From positions 2,153,335 to 2,207,669 of the forward strand of contig BFEA01000033.1 of the NCBI GenBank assembly GCA_003427395.1: DNA of 54,335 nt. The letters run 5' to 3'. The stretch is from Chara braunii. Taxonomy: Eukaryota; Streptophyta; Charophyceae; Charales; Characeae. The notes below the pieces were generated by a model. It saw nothing but the letters and a program-made list of their open reading frames with translations. It searched no databases and was not told the DNA's origin. Position 1 is the stretch's first letter; each line of letters begins with the position of its first letter. Below are positions 41,758-53,560 of this stretch, piece after piece. Position numbers and translations under genes: made by a program.

Positions 41758-42360
41758 TCCTCGCACTCTGACTGAGTTGCAATCGTTCTTAGGACTGACC
41801 AACTATTATAAGAAGTTTGTGAGGAACTTCTCCACTATCGCTGCTCCCCTTCGCAGACTTCTAAAGAAGGAAGCAGTCTGGAAGTGTGACCAATATTGCA
41901 CCTCGACCTTGAAGAAGCCGAAGGTCCTGGTAGAGTACCCCGTCCTCAAGGTAGTCGATCCTTTGTTGCCTTTGTCGTTGCTACAAACGCAAGTCAGTAT
42001 GGCATAGGTGTTGTATTACATCAAGATGACGACAACGGCTATAGACCCGTAGAGTTCATGTCAGCTAAGTTGCCCTCTGAAAAAGTAGTAGCCTTGACAT
42101 ATGAGAGAGAACTCTACGGTCTCAGGCAGACCCTAGACCATTGGAGGCATTACCTCCTTGGGAGGCACTTCAAAGTCTACTCAGACCACGAAACTCCAAG
42201 TTGACTAGGTGGCTAGCTGAAATAGACCAGTTTGACTTCGAGCTTAAGCTCGTTAAAGGTAAGTACAACGTGGTAGCCGACGCTCCAAGTAGAAGGGCAG
42301 ATTACTTTGGAGTGAGAGTGCACTACTTGGACATAGGGCGGACCTGCAGCAAAAGATAAA
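41684..42360 (+). pseudogene. Element X tether and RNase H
   Basis: Frames 41684-42007 (ELQSFLGLTNYYKKFVRNFS), 41896-42204 (VVATNASQYGIGVVLHQDDD; the first acidic residue of the usual TDAS is Asn; then [27 protein letters not shown]) and 42141-42359 ([18 protein letters not shown]). Three frames in 700 bp; inactive. Confidence 0.75.
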
Positions 42361-43426
42361 GGATGTATATGCTCAGGATCCGATCTATAGTAATCTATCA
42401 AATGGATTACTGGGGCACAATTCCTTGGACTTCAGTCGAGAGTTTTGTCTTCAGATTCCATACCAGAATTTACAAGGCCTCGCTTTCAAGGAATTATGGT
42501 AAGATGCGTGCACTTCAAACAAGATTGGCACAAAGTTTACACGCTAGATACTAGAGAGTAAAACAACCCCGTGATAGTGAGCCAAATTATCGTACCACGA
42601 ACGGGCTCCTCTTTGAGAAGACCAACGTCGTTGATAGATTGTGCGTCCCCAATAATGAAGAAATCCGTAGTTTAATCCTAGGGGAATGCCATGATACAGA
42701 AGGACACTTTGGTTGGCAAAAGACTTTAGCCAACCTCATGATGTCATATACAATGTTTGGCATGAAGGCATACTGCATAGAGTATATTCGCAGTTGTAAA
42801 GTTTGTCAGCGCAACAAGACAACAACACGAGCACCTTTAGGTCTCCTCAGACCCTTGCCTATACAACGACACGAGCACCTTTAGGTGTCCTCAGACCCTT
42901 GCCTATCCCTGCAGGACCGGGAGAGTCAATGTCCATTGATTTCATGGATACTGGAGTAAGGAGTAGGCATGGCAAAAGTCAAGTCATGGTCATAGTAGAC
43001 TGATTTAGCAAGTATGCAGTTTTCGTACCTTTGCCTTCAAAGGTAAGAACAGACTTATAGAGACGTTTTTCGACTTCTAGGTAAGTGAGCATAGGATACC
43101 GTTGTCCATGTTTAGTGATCGGGATACGCGGTACACCAGCTGGAATTGGCAAGATCTCATGAGAGTTGTTGATGTCGTCCGATCGTCATCCAAAGACAAA
43201 CGGCCAGGCAGAGCAGATGCTACCTGTCAAACTCCTAACGAGCTGCATAAGTCCTTCAGACCACGTAGGCCATTTGAAGGACTGAACCAGGATCCCTGGA
43301 ACTAGAGAATTTGCCTTGCTGCACAAGAAGGAAGTCGCTAGGGTAGTCGAAAACCTTAGAAAGGTCGAGCTTCGCATGATTGAACAGGCGAAAAAGCATT
43401 GCAGACCCTCACAGTTTAAGGGTAGG
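42361..43426 (+). pseudogene. Element X integrase, truncated by Z'
   Basis: Zinc domain in GECHDTEGHFGWQKTLANL and CKVCQRNK (42639-42884). A 44-bp tandem duplication follows around 42826-42908 (the acgagcacctttaggt block occurs twice). Then comes the core with SIDFMDTGVRSRHGKSQVMV, a stop in IVD-stop-FSKYA, and MFSDRDTRYTSWNW. An internal deletion follows SKDKRPGRAD. The rest ends at HCRPSQF, where LTR2 of Z' begins. Confidence 0.75.
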
Positions 43427-44721
43427 TGTTACATGCCTAGTTGGGCGATGTACATATAAACCGAGGATCCGCAATGTGATAAAAAGGACTGAATGGACAA
43501 TGCAGTGCAAGTGGAGTCTCAACAAGCAATGTGCATTCCGATACATACAAAATGGTGTTTTATAGCGCAGTGGAAGAATTAGATACAAGTCCTGACCTGA
43601 CCGGGACTGACCTCTTTCACGTAGTACAAGATAGCGAAGCAGAATGCTAGAATACTAATGACTAGCCCAATCATCGTTTCAACGCAGACCCCACATACAT
43701 CATTCTCATCACAAGTGTGAAGGGGGGCCTGGCGCTATACACAGGAAGAAGGTGCCAAGTCCAGATCATGCACAGACGAAGAGGAGGGGATCAGACGGAG
43801 AAGAGGAGGGGAGAGATGGGAAAGTCGTCAACACCAAGTCTCGTTACAAGTGCCAAATAATCCCTCGTCACAATGTCTAAAGTCCAATGTCGAGTCTGGA
43901 TCCAAAGGTCACCAAGCTCTCTCTTTCTCTCTCGCACAGAATGCTGATGCAGAGAAGTCAGATAACAAGAGGGTGAGAGAGAGATGGTGGACTGAGAAGA
44001 GGAAGAAGAAGAACTCTCTCTCTCGTATGTTAGGTACTAACCTGTGAAGGTGGCACTGTGCTGCAGGTACCTCAAAGGCGAAGCTGGAGCGATGGCGCTG
44101 CAGGTAAGTCCCTCTGGCCTCCGCCCAATCTCTCTCTCTCTAGTACTACCCTACCTGCTATGGCGCCCAACGCTGAAGACTACAGCTAACGCTACTAGCG
44201 CCCAACGTTGAAGACTACTGCTAACGCTGCTACTACTCCTGCAGCGCTCCTCCAGAGTGCTGCTGCCAAATCCTGAAGACTACCTCCTGCCTCCTGAACT
44301 GCACGTGAAGTGCATGGGAAGTACCTAGGAACTACCTGCGTGCCTGTAGGGCGGGCCAGTCCTATATAGTGCTGGCCCGTCCACGAGGCTGCTCTTGCCA
44401 ATGCCGAAACGTGCCAGACCCTGGCGTTGAAGCTCAACTAGGGGTTGTCTTGAAAACAGGCCCAAAATGGCCTGTGCTAAAACCCTGGTTTGTTGCTTGA
44501 GTTTCAGGGCAGGTCGAGCTGATGAGGGTCCGGAAATGGGCTAAAAACACTCAGGGCCGGAAAGGCCCTGATTTAGCCTGAAACGACTAAGGGCCTGTAG
44601 GCCCTGGTTTTCAGGCTGAAACGACACAAGGCCTGTAGGCCCTTGTTTTCAGGTTTTGGCCTGAAAACGTCACGGGCCTGGGAATGGCCCATGCAGCCCG
44701 TTGCAGGCACAACATGTAACA
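43427..44721 (-). repeat. LTR2, 3' LTR of element Z'
   Basis: 1,295 bp, TGTTACATGC ... ACATGTAACA on the plus strand, with near-perfect inverted ends. Reverse-strand TATATA at 44363-44368. It is followed by a C-rich tract (the polypurine tract on the reverse strand). Confidence 0.85.
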
Positions 44722-44732
44722 CCTCCCCCTCC

Positions 44733-45323
44733 TTATGAAGTCAAGCTGGGTCGAGGGCGAAGCTGGCGATCTGAAGGTGGAACCTGGACGCGGGTGCGAC
44801 GTGGGGCCGAAGATACCGGCTTGCCTTGCATTTTGCTTACGTAGCGTGCGAGAACATCCGGAGCTGTTGCTTGGAGTTCCGCACGGGTCAACCAACGATC
44901 AGCTTTGTGAGTGCAGTACACAAAATGTACCAAGTACTCGGTTGGCCTATTGTCGTAGCGTCGCTGGGAGATGATGTTGCTGACCTCCTGAAAACCGTCC
45001 ATAGAGGGTGGGTCTTGCGAACGTCGCCCGGGAAAATCGTCATGTTCTGTTGGCGTGTAAAGAGCCAACTTGGAGCAATGAAAGACTGGGTAGACGGGCA
45101 AGTGGGCGGGCACCTGAATAGTGAAGGAAGGTCCCTCGGCGGCATCCCCAGCGGGTGCCACAATCGGCCAGGGCCCCATCCATTTCGGGAGGAGCTTGCG
45201 AGAGATATCTTGTTCAAGGCTGAATTCCGCGGCGGAAACCCAAACGAGATCGCCGACGCGGAATGGGCAAGGAAGACGCTGGCGATTGGCTTGTTGGCTC
45301 ATGCGTTGTTGCGTCTTGGCCAT
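44733..45323 (-). pseudogene. Element Z' integrase C-terminal domain and chromodomain
   Basis: 196 open codons: MSQQANRQRLPCPFRVGDLV, then WVSAAEFSLEQDISRKLLPK, GPSFTIQVPAHLPVYP, and the chromodomain-like VSNIISQRRYDNRPTEYLVH followed by TRAELQATAPDVLARY. It ends with a basic Arg/Pro tail. It is frame-shifted relative to the integrase core on its right; the tail itself is intact. Confidence 0.8.
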
Positions 45324-46118
45324 CTAGTCGCGTGCCTTGACAAGCTCTTGCATCCGTCGCAAGAAAAGAAGATGGTCGTCGCTCTCGGCCGTTTGTGGAA
45401 TGATTGTGTCCAATGGCGAAGTGATCGGCGAGTTGTGCTCGAACTCGAAGGGGTACATCCCGATAGTTGGGTGGATGGACGAGTTGTAGGCCAACTCGAC
45501 ATCCGACAGCCGCTCAACCCAATCCTTTTGGTCGGGGCGGATGAGAGTGCGAAGGAAAACTTGTGTGGTCTGATGCGCCCTGTCCATTTGGCCATCGGTT
45601 TGGGGGTGGCAAGCCGAACTTGGCTTGAGAGATGAGCCCCATCGTTTGATGAGCGCCAACCAAAAATCGGGCATGAACCGAGTGTCGCGGTCGCAGACGA
45701 TTTCCTTGGGGTAACCCTTGGTTCGAATCCAACCGACGTAAAGAACCTCGGCCAACTCCGGTGCCTTGGCATGATAGCGACAAGGCAAAAACATGGCGAA
45801 CTTGGTGAGTCGGTCGACCACCGTGAGGATCTCATCCACGCCGGTCTTGTGCTTGGGGACCGGTAATGGTCGCAACTCGCCGTATGGACGATGGTTGCTG
45901 GATTTGCAGCGTCGACAAACCTGGCATGACTCGCAATAGCGTGTGACGTCCCCGAGAAGGTCGGGCCACCAAAATCGCTCGCGAAGTCGGCCAATCGTGC
46001 GATTGACTCCAAAGTGTCCGGTGGCGGGAGCATTGTGGAACTCGCCAAGAAGTCGTGTACGCAAGTGAGGGTCACTCGGTACGCAAAGAAGGTTCTTCCC
46101 CCGTGTGTGGACAAGCAA
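45324..46118 (-). pseudogene. Element Z' integrase core, first catalytic Asp deleted
   Basis: 264 open codons with the HHCC domain (GHFGVNRTIGRL, CQVCRRCKSSN), TVVDRLTKFAMFLPC, VCDRDTRFMPDFW (second Asp), CHPQTDGQMDRAHQTTQVF (third block, Asp where Glu is usual), YNSSIHPTIGMYPFEFEH. Between RPLPVP and KHKTGVD, 16 residues found in Z are missing, including the first catalytic Asp. The frame survives the 48-bp deletion, so the domain looks open but cannot be catalytic. Confidence 0.82.
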
Positions 46119-47919
46119 GTACCCCTCTTGTATCCAGTAGTGAGAAAGGAGAGGAGCAATTCACGTACTTGCCGCGAAACTCGGGGTCGGCTTGGTAGTC
46201 GCGGATAAAGCTGTCCCGCAGGTCGTTGTCGATCTCGAAGGTTGAATAGACCGCATTACAATGATCCGGACGCCGTGAAAGAGCATCCGCAAAACGGTTC
46301 GACTTCCCCGGAATGTGATCGGGAAAGAAGTCGAACTGGTCGATGAAAGCCATCCATCGAGCGATGGTGCTGTTAATGGTGTCTTGGGTCTTGTAAAAGA
46401 CCAACAAAGTATTGTATGTTACCCATCGGAATGGGCTTCGACCAAGGAGGAAGTGCCGCCACCGCTTGAGCGTGTGGACGAAGGCGAGGAACTCCTTGCG
46501 TGCATCGTCAATGGAGTGCACGACGGGCACTTTATTGCTGAAATATTCGACCGGGTGCCAGTCAACGCCATCGTGTTGCTCGAGGACGGCACCAATGCCA
46601 TAGCCGGACGCATCCGTAGTGTCGAGCGTAGGCAAAAGCGGGTCGTATATGCGCAAGACCTCCGCAGATAATAGCGTTGCTTTGAGAGCCAAAAATGATT
46701 CCCGTGCATCCTCTCCGAAGTCAAACGGTCGATCCTCGCATTGAAGCTTGGTCAAGTGGGCCACGATCTTCGAGTAGCCCTTGATAAAACGATGGTAGTA
46801 GCCGGCGAGGCCAAGGAACGAACGGACATCCGTGACGTTCCGTGGCCCCAGCCACTCTTGGATGGCTTGAATCTTGTTCGGTAGCGGACTGATGCCCTCC
46901 GGTGTGACAAAATGGCCCAAGTATTCCAGCTCTTGCCGGACAAATTCGCACTTGTTGCGGTTGGCCCTGTACTTGGCGCGGCGAAGCGTCTCCAACACTC
47001 GTCGAAGGTGCTCAAGATGATCCTCCAATGACCGGCTATAGACGAGAATATCGTCTAAGTAGACCAACACGAACCAGTCCGACATTGCACGAAACTCGTT
47101 GGTCATTGCCGCTTGAAAGGTCGTCGGGGCGTTGGTGAGGCCAAAAGGCATGACCACCCACTCAAAATGCCCATACCGCATCTTGAACGCGGATTTGTAA
47201 CGATTGTTCGGTCGGATCGAGATTTGATGATATCCCGACTTCAAATCCAACTTAGAAAAATACTTTGCGCCGCCCAATCGCTCCAGAAGATCGTCGATCC
47301 GAGGAAGAGGCCCCACATTCTTGACGGTTTGCGCGTTGAGCTTGCGGTAGTCGATGCACAATCGTAGATCTTTGTTCTTCTTTCGTACGAAGAGAACTGG
47401 CGCTCCGTATGGAGAGCTACTAGGGCGGATCCAGCCCTTGTCCAACAAATCATCAAGTTGCGCGCGAAGGACCGTAAGCTCCTCCTCGCTCATGCGATAA
47501 ATGCAACCTTTCGGTGGCATGACACCGGCCTCAAGAATGATCTCGTGAGAGATCCGCCGATCCGGCACCACACCTGTAGGTGACTCGAAGATGTCGGCGA
47601 ACTCATCAAGCAGCCACACCGCACGGGGGTCCGAAGACAAGTCCGTGGGTGAAGAGTCGGCTACTGCGACGGTCCGTAGGAAACATAGGCCGATTTCGTC
47701 GGGCTGCTCGTAAGCACAAGTAGCCCGGAATGACTTGGTCGTCACCACTTGGCACCGAATCGAAGGGTGCGGAAGAGGAATAGTACACAACACTTCGGCG
47801 CCGAAGGAGTCACGAACAGTAAGACTCCGCCGATGGAAGTTGACCGTGTGATACGCACTTGCAAGCCAAGGCATTCCCAAAATAATGTCAAAGTCCGTGT
47901 CCAAAATGTCAAATGTCAC
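46072..47919 (-). pseudogene. Element Z' protease end, reverse transcriptase and RNase H
   Basis: 615 open codons, the longest retroelement frame here. Order: FDIILGMPWLA (protease C-terminal part), [47 protein letters not shown] (motif A), [16 protein letters not shown] (motif B), [14 protein letters not shown] (intact YLDD), SFLGLAGYYHRF, LDTTDASGYGIGAVLEQHDG (RNase H; TDAS kept), ARKEFLAFVHTLKRWRHFLL, FADALSRRPDH. All RT and RNase H key residues seen look intact. A frame break separates it from the protease N-terminal part, which overlaps at 47916-48566. Confidence 0.85.
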
Positions 47920-48566
47920 CGGTTCGCACGAGGTGCGAAATACACCGGCACGGCCTCGGTGTAGCGGTCGATAAGTTGCTGTGTCCTTCCGTCCGCCAAC
48001 TTGATGGCGGTCGGGTTTGCCTTCCTTCGAACTTGTGCACCAAGGCCAGCCTTTTGCATAAAAGCTTGGCTCATAAAATTGCGAGACGCGCTGCTATCCA
48101 GCAAAGCGCTGCAGGACGCTTGCCCAACTTGGATGCAGACATAGAGGAGCGGTGCGTCGTTGTCGTCGTACCGCTGATTGCGAAACTCGCGGGCCACCTT
48201 GGTAACATACGCAAGGATGTCCCCCACCGCGACTTCGTCCTCTGTTGGCGAAGTTGGTGGTGCATAGAAGGATAGATACATGTGAAGATGAGTGCATAGT
48301 GCTGCGCATTGCGGTTCCGACAAGCGGCCCATGGTCGGGAGAGGAAGCCATGCGAAATCCTCGGACGTGAGCGGGTCCAATACCTCTGTTGAACTCGCGC
48401 GCCGAATCCCGTGAAGAACCTCTTGAAAACGATAAGTTGCCGCTGCTAGACGGGGAAGATGCCGCACACACGTCTTGTCCTTGAGCCTGAGTACCCAGCG
48501 TAGGAACGAGTCGGGCAACATAGTCCTCAAATTCATACAGAAGAGGAGGACTATCGACTTCCACAT
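47916..48566 (-). pseudogene. Element Z' protease N-terminal part and gag-pol linker
   Basis: The frame carries the retropepsin loop as ALLDSSASRNFMS. The active-site D-S-G of Z is D-S-S here, which should abolish activity. VRRKANPTAIKLADGRTQQL follows. A one-frame shift at about 47920 separates it from the pol frame. Confidence 0.75.
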
Positions 48567-48650
48567 GTACCTCGGAACGAAGGGTGGTTACCCGCGAAGC
48601 GACCGGTCCCGAAGGCGTCGAGAGTGTCATCGAATCACTCCCGGCGGCGC

Positions 48651-49735
48651 TCAGTTTCCCAATTTGCCTTTGCCTTTCGACGGGCAGCCCACTGTCTCGT
48701 GGAGATCGCTGTTACACCACAGACAATAGCGGAATCTCGTGCGTTGCTTGTAAGCTTCCTCCGAGATACCGTAGTGGGACCATGGGGCTGGCGCTGGTGC
48801 GCCGTGTCCTCGGCCTTTGCCGGGGCGGCCACCATCCCGGGCAGCTGCGAGTCTGTCCCCTTCATTGGCAGACACGGCCTCGCTAGTTTGGTCGTTTGGC
48901 GTTGCCGCCGCGACCACGACGACTTTCGGCCGATGTTGATCTCTGCCCAGGCCTGGCACAAACGAACGCGGGAGATTCTTGGCCGCCTTGTTCGTGACAG
49001 TAATCTGCGCGGCCTTGTCAAAAAGTTCTGCCGGTGTCATCAGGGTGTCCTCGACGTGAGTCAAGGCATTGCCCAACGCCGGACACGACCTCGAGATGAA
49101 GTAGTGTTTGATGGCTTTGAAGCCCATTTGAATGTCTGGGACGGATGTAAAGCGTAGGTACTCGGCAATCCAATCAACACTCGGCAGTGTGCCTTGTTCG
49201 AAGACCATGAGCTTGTCCATTGCCTTGATCTCCGGCGGCTCTACTTGGAACCGCTTATGCCACGCCGCCTTTAGATCATCCCAACTGATCTTGGTATGCA
49301 AGTCGGCAGCTACCACTCCGTACTTGGACAAGAGATTGTCCAACCATTCTTGGCACGCACCCCCCGAGCGCGAGTATAAGTACCCATGGTGCTTGTGTTC
49401 TTTGACGTAGTGTAGCTGCAACGTGAGCTCAAACTTGCAGAACCATGAAATCGGGTCCGTCTTCGTCGAGTCGCAGAAGATCTCCTGCCCATCGAACTTT
49501 GGAGCTGTCTCGCGCGGTTCCGAGCTCGAGTGGTTGGCGGCAGTACAGATCCGCTGCTCCAACTGTTGCGTTGCCGTTTGCTGCAACTGCACGCCGTCCT
49601 TGAGGGATCCGACGTCAATCTCCAATGCCTCAAGGCGATCGGAGGTGTTGGAAGAGCTGGCATCAGGGGCGGCGACGGGTCGCTGCTCCAGCTGCCGGAG
49701 GCGGCTGTGGACTTGAGTCAGCGCGTCGTCGAGGC
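48651..49735 (-). pseudogene. Element Z' gag, N-terminus cut by A'
   Basis: A 324-codon frame at 48651-49625: a coiled coil (LKDGVQLQQTATQQLEQRIC), capsid-like domain (KTDPISWFCKFELTLQ, KISWDDLKAAWHKRFQVEPP, GFKAIKHYFISRSCPALGNA), a basic Gly/Arg/Ala linker and the zinc knuckle CLWCNSDLHETVGC (C-x2-C-x4-H-x4-C) near its end. Upstream sequence to 49735 continues the coiled coil (the RLRQLEQRPVAA-like region) until the LTR of A'. Confidence 0.8.
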
Positions 49736-50627
49736 TGTATGCAATCAGACTCGACTACTTCACTCTTGTCATGCATGCAAACAGTGAAACAGCAAACTGG
49801 CGACATGCGCCCACACAGTACTCAAGATATCGTAACCAGGCAGGAGTTCTCTTCAACTGGCTATGGCGACTGAGCGCCCACACAACTCACTGTTCGCACT
49901 CTGGATCACCCTGGATGTCCCACACGCAACACTCTACACGCAACACACACACACACGCTACTATGGCTATGGCAGCTATGGCTGCCACTGTCCTATCGCT
50001 ACACTACACTTCACTGCCCTCTTCGTCTTCAGGCGCACTGCAGACCTCCTCGCACAAGCTGCTGGGGCAGCACTTCCGCATGGCATCCGCAGGAATGAAT
50101 GAATGGTTGGGCGTAGCCTCTTGATTTATACTTCTGCGCTGCGTTGGTCTGCCCTGTATCCCTTGTCCCACGATGTGATCACAGTCCCAGACGGTACTTG
50201 CTGAACAGGACCGGATTGACTGATTGGGACTGCTGACTGGGCTAGGTGGACTACCACCACTTGACCACTTGCCTTTGCTGAACACAGGCCAACTCCGAAA
50301 GGCCACTTCTAGAACTCTCGAACTTGGCCTTTCGGTGCTGTAGCAACTACGACTTTGCCCTTTCAGGTAAGTAGCAGCTACGACCTTGACTCTTCAGGCA
50401 TCCTACAGCTACGACTTCGGAACTGTCTAGACTCCTACTCTACAGGTCTACAGTTCGATTCCCTTCTACCCTGTGACCTACGAAACCCTGCCTACCACTG
50501 GNGGTCCTACAGGTCGNGGGTTCAAGTCTACGGGTTGACATCCATACTGTACACAGGTAAGATGGGGAACTAGGGATCGAGCCCTAGGATCTGCATTCGC
50601 TACTGCGAACTGGTGAATACCGTTTCA
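49736..50627 (-). repeat. LTR1, 3' LTR of element A'
   Basis: 892 bp, TGTATGCAATCAGAC ... CCGTTTCA; more diverged than the LTRs of Y and X. Two ambiguous bases at 50502 and 50517. A ctcccgccgg tract follows at 50628 (polypurine tract on the reverse strand). Confidence 0.82.
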
Positions 50628-50665
50628 CTCCCGCCGGCGTAATTTCGAGGTCCTCCGAGAAAATT

Positions 50666-51388
50666 TCAGTCCAAGGCAGGACCTTTACCCTTCTGCTGTC
50701 TCTCAGAGGCCCGGACTATATCGGGAGCTGTCTCTAGAAGTTCGGATCTTGTAAACCAGCGGTCGTCTTCCGGTTCTTGATAACTGAAATGAACCTTGTA
50801 CTGTTTCTGCGGACGACCCCTACCTCCAGTTTTGAAAACATCTTCAGCCACCATACCATCTATGTCGTATCTTCCATCCATATCCGGTGGGATCATCGAT
50901 CTACGGGATGGAAACTGGTCACTTGTCTGACAAGGTAACAACTTTGACGCATGGAAAACTGGGTAAGTGTGGAGGTGTGTTGGTAGCTCTATGGTATAGG
51001 ACGGTCCATCTTCGTCGCCCTTGACCTCTAGAACAGGCCACGATCCTCTATATGTGGGCAGTAACTTCTGCGAGATGTTCTCCTCAGGCGCAAACTCTTT
51101 GGAACTAACCCAGACTAAGTCGCCTACTTGGAACTGTGAAGGGCGACGATGTTTGTTCGCTTGCTCTATCATCTTATGCTGGGCTTTCCTGAGGTTTTCT
51201 ACAACGGTAGCTAGTTCTCTCTCGTGCTGCACAGCAAACTCCCGGGTCCCGGGCGGCAATCTGTGAATCTGATCCCGGTTGAGTCCCTCAAACGGTTTGC
51301 GCGGTCTAAAGGACTTGTGCAGTTCGTTGGGAGTGCGACATGTAGACAGATGCACGCTATTATTGTACGCACTAGCTACTTTGGGCAA
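50666..51388 (-). pseudogene. Element A' integrase C-terminal and chromodomain-like tail
   Basis: 240 open codons: ASAYNNSVHLSTCRTPNELH, the AQHKMIEQANKHRRPSQFQV helix, GDLVWVSSKEFAPEENISQK, PSYTIELPTHLHTYPVF, MDGRYDIDGMVAEDVF and QYKVHFSYQEPEDDRWFTRS. Good preservation; the core frame ends slightly upstream (overlap 51372-51388), indicating one deletion or frameshift between RHPETNGQTEQMNKILQQVL and this segment. Confidence 0.82.
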
Positions 51389-52280
51389 CGTTGGGAATGC
51401 ACAGAACTTGCTGTAGGATCTTGTTCATTTGCTCCGTCTGACCGTTAGTCTCTGGATGACGGCCGGACGACATCAACAACTTGGATCCATATACTTCCAT
51501 GAGTTCTTGCCAGTTCTCGCTGGTGAAACGACTATCTCTATCACTAACTATTGACAGCAGGATTCCGTTCTCACGAACCCAACAGTCAAAGAACCTCTGT
51601 ATGACTAAATCAGTACGCGCCTCAGAAGGCAAAGGAACAAAAACTGCGTACTTGCTAAAGCGGTCAACTATGACCATGACTTGGCTCTTGCCATGCCTGC
51701 TCTTGACTTGAGTGTCCATGAAATCGATTGACACTAAGTCTCCCGGCTGATCCAGAATGGGCAAGGGTCTGAGAAGACCTAGCGGGGCGCGCGTAGAACT
51801 CTTATTACGCTGGCAGACTTTGCAACTGCGAACATACTCTACGCAGTCATTCTTCATCCCTGGCCAGGTATACGCACGCATAAGATTGGCTAAAGTCTTT
51901 TGCCAACCAAAATGACCCTCTGTGTCATGGCATTCGCCCAGAATCAGACTACGAATCTCTTCGCTATTGGGGATGCACAGGCGGTCAGACACATTAGTCT
52001 TCTCAAAAAGCAACCCTTCGGTAGTGCGGTAATTCGGTTCAGTCTCTGGGGCCTCCTTGACTTTCTTAAGGAGCTCACTATAGATAGGGTCCTGCGCGTA
52101 AGCTTCTTTAACCCTCTGCTGCAGGTCCTTCCCTATATCGAGGTAATGTACTATTGCCCCAAAGTAATCCGCTCTCCTACTCTGAGCATCCGCGACTACG
52201 CTGTACTTCCCTTTGACAGGCTTGAGCTCAAAGTCATACTGATCTATCTCTGCGGCCCACCTAGTAAGCTTAGGTGTCAT
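51372..52280 (-). pseudogene. Element A' integrase zinc domain and core
   Basis: 302 open codons: KLTRWAAEIDQYDFELKPVK (end of RNase H), then the HHCC domain (GECHDTEGHFGWQKTLANLM, CKVCQRNKSS), VSIDFMDTQVKSRHGK (first Asp), VMVIVDRFSKYAVFV, SIVSDRDSRFTSENW (second Asp) and GRHPETNGQTEQMNKIL (third block, NGQTE). All three catalytic acids appear present, unlike Y, B and Z'. A frameshift near 51400 breaks it from the C-terminal domain. Confidence 0.83.
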
Positions 52281-52301
52281 CTTGGCCTGCGTCTTTAACC
52301 A

Positions 52302-52989
52302 TCATAATGTCTCATGGTCAGAATAGACTTTGAAGTGCCTCCCAAGCAAGTAGTGCTTCCAATGGTCTAATGCTTGCCTGAGAGCGTAGAGTTCCCTTTC
52401 ATAGGTAGATGTCGCGACCTTCTCTGAAGGCATCCTGGTGGACATGAACTCTACGGGTCTATAGCCATTGCCATCGTCTTGGTGTAACACTGCGCCTTTC
52501 TCACGAACTTCCTATAGTAGTTAGCTAGGCCCAGGAACGAGCGCAACTCTGTCAGCATACATGGCGTGGGCCAATCTCTAATCGTTGCGATCTTGCTATC
52601 TTCTAGCTTAACGCCGTCTCTGTCTAAGACGTGGCCTAGGTACAGAACTTGGGTCTTTGCCCAATCACACACATTGATCTTGAAGTTAGCTTCCCTCAAC
52701 TTCTCCAAGACTGCCTGAGATGACCCTGATGCTCTTCGAGGGTCCTGCTAAACACGAGAATGTCATCTAGATAAACTACAACAAACCTGTTTAACCACGA
52801 CCTAAACAAATCGTTCATACAGCGCTGGAACGTAGCTGGCGCATTGGTTAGTCCAAAGGGCATCACTATGAACTCGTAGTGCCCATATCTAGTCCGGAAG
52901 GCCGTCTTGTACTGATCATCAGGATGTACCTCTATCTGATGATGTCCGGACTTCAAATCTATCTTGGAGAAATACTTCGCCCCCTGCAC
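52302..52989 (-). pseudogene. Element A' RT palm, tether and partial RNase H
   Basis: Frame 52696-52989 has [20 protein letters not shown] (motif A), [20 protein letters not shown] (motif B) and [13 protein letters not shown] (YLDD intact). Frame 52451-52708 has the thumb and SFLGLANYYRKFV, then jumps to YTKTMAMA, so roughly 300 bp including the TDAS segment of RNase H is deleted. Frame 52302-52490 gives EFMSTRMPSEKVATSTYERE and ends at a stop in SDHETL. Confidence 0.78.
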
Positions 52990-53011
52990 TTCCTCTTCAC
53001 TGTAATGGCAT

Positions 53012-53560
53012 TCAGACCCTATAGTCTATACACATCCTTAGCTCTCCCTCTTTCTTAGGTACAAAGAGAACAGGGGCTCCAAAAGGAGACGAACTAGGCC
53101 TAATCCAACCCTTTTCAAGGAGCTCGTCCAACTGTTTCCGCAACTCCTCTAACTCCCGCGGAGACATCCTATACACCGCACCCTTAGGAGTTCTGCTGCC
53201 AGGCTCTATCTCAATACGGTGNTGGATGGGCCGCGGCACCGTGCCTGTCGGCGGCTCAGTCAAACCCTTAAACTCTTCCAGCAGCTTGGCAATCGCGGGG
53301 TCCATCGGCTTCTCCTCCGTAGGCTCAGTCACTGGCCTAACATAGGCAACAAAGACCTGTTCCTCCAATCCCTCCTTCTTCACCAGTCTGGCGAACGCGG
53401 GGGCACTAAGGCAGCAGTGCGCCAAGGAATTCTCTACCCCTGACACATGGAACAGGCGGGCAGTCTTGGCCTCGCCTGGCGAACTAGGGAGCCTACACTC
53501 GTGCTCCTTCAAATGGAGCGTGGCCCCGGCTGCCTCTCCCCATTCCCAGGACAATGTCAA
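53012..53560 (-). pseudogene. Element A' RT N-terminal region
   Basis: 182 open codons from the protease-RT linker (LPSSPGEAKTARLFHVSGVE) to [42 protein letters not shown] and RMCIDYR, where a short deletion breaks into the palm frame. One ambiguous base at 53222. Confidence 0.8.

Larger units (their letters stand above)
35842..43426 (+). mobile_element. Element X: LTR1-family Ty3/gypsy retrotransposon, 3' part lost
   Basis: 5' LTR 35842-36824, PBS, leader, gag, protease, RT, RNase H and integrase in order. It is cut in the integrase C-terminal region at 43426 by the LTR2 of Z', with gtagg (43422-43426) as the probable target site. It is a close relative of Y and A', with many stops and frameshifts. 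It shows the gag-protease junction that Y lacks. Confidence 0.82.
43427..49735 (-). mobile_element. Element Z': LTR2-family Ty3/gypsy retrotransposon
   Basis: 3' LTR 43427-44721, polypurine tract (reverse strand 44722-44732), chromodomain, integrase, RNase H, RT, protease and gag leftward-coding up to 49735, where the LTR1 of A' cuts the gag N-terminus. It is the best preserved pol in the window (615 open codons) and the reference for reading Z. Confidence 0.85.

Noticed and set aside
43860-44050. Short plus-strand frame in LTR2 of Z'
   Set aside because: It lies wholly inside an LTR, is not conserved in the other LTR2 copies and has low-complexity composition.
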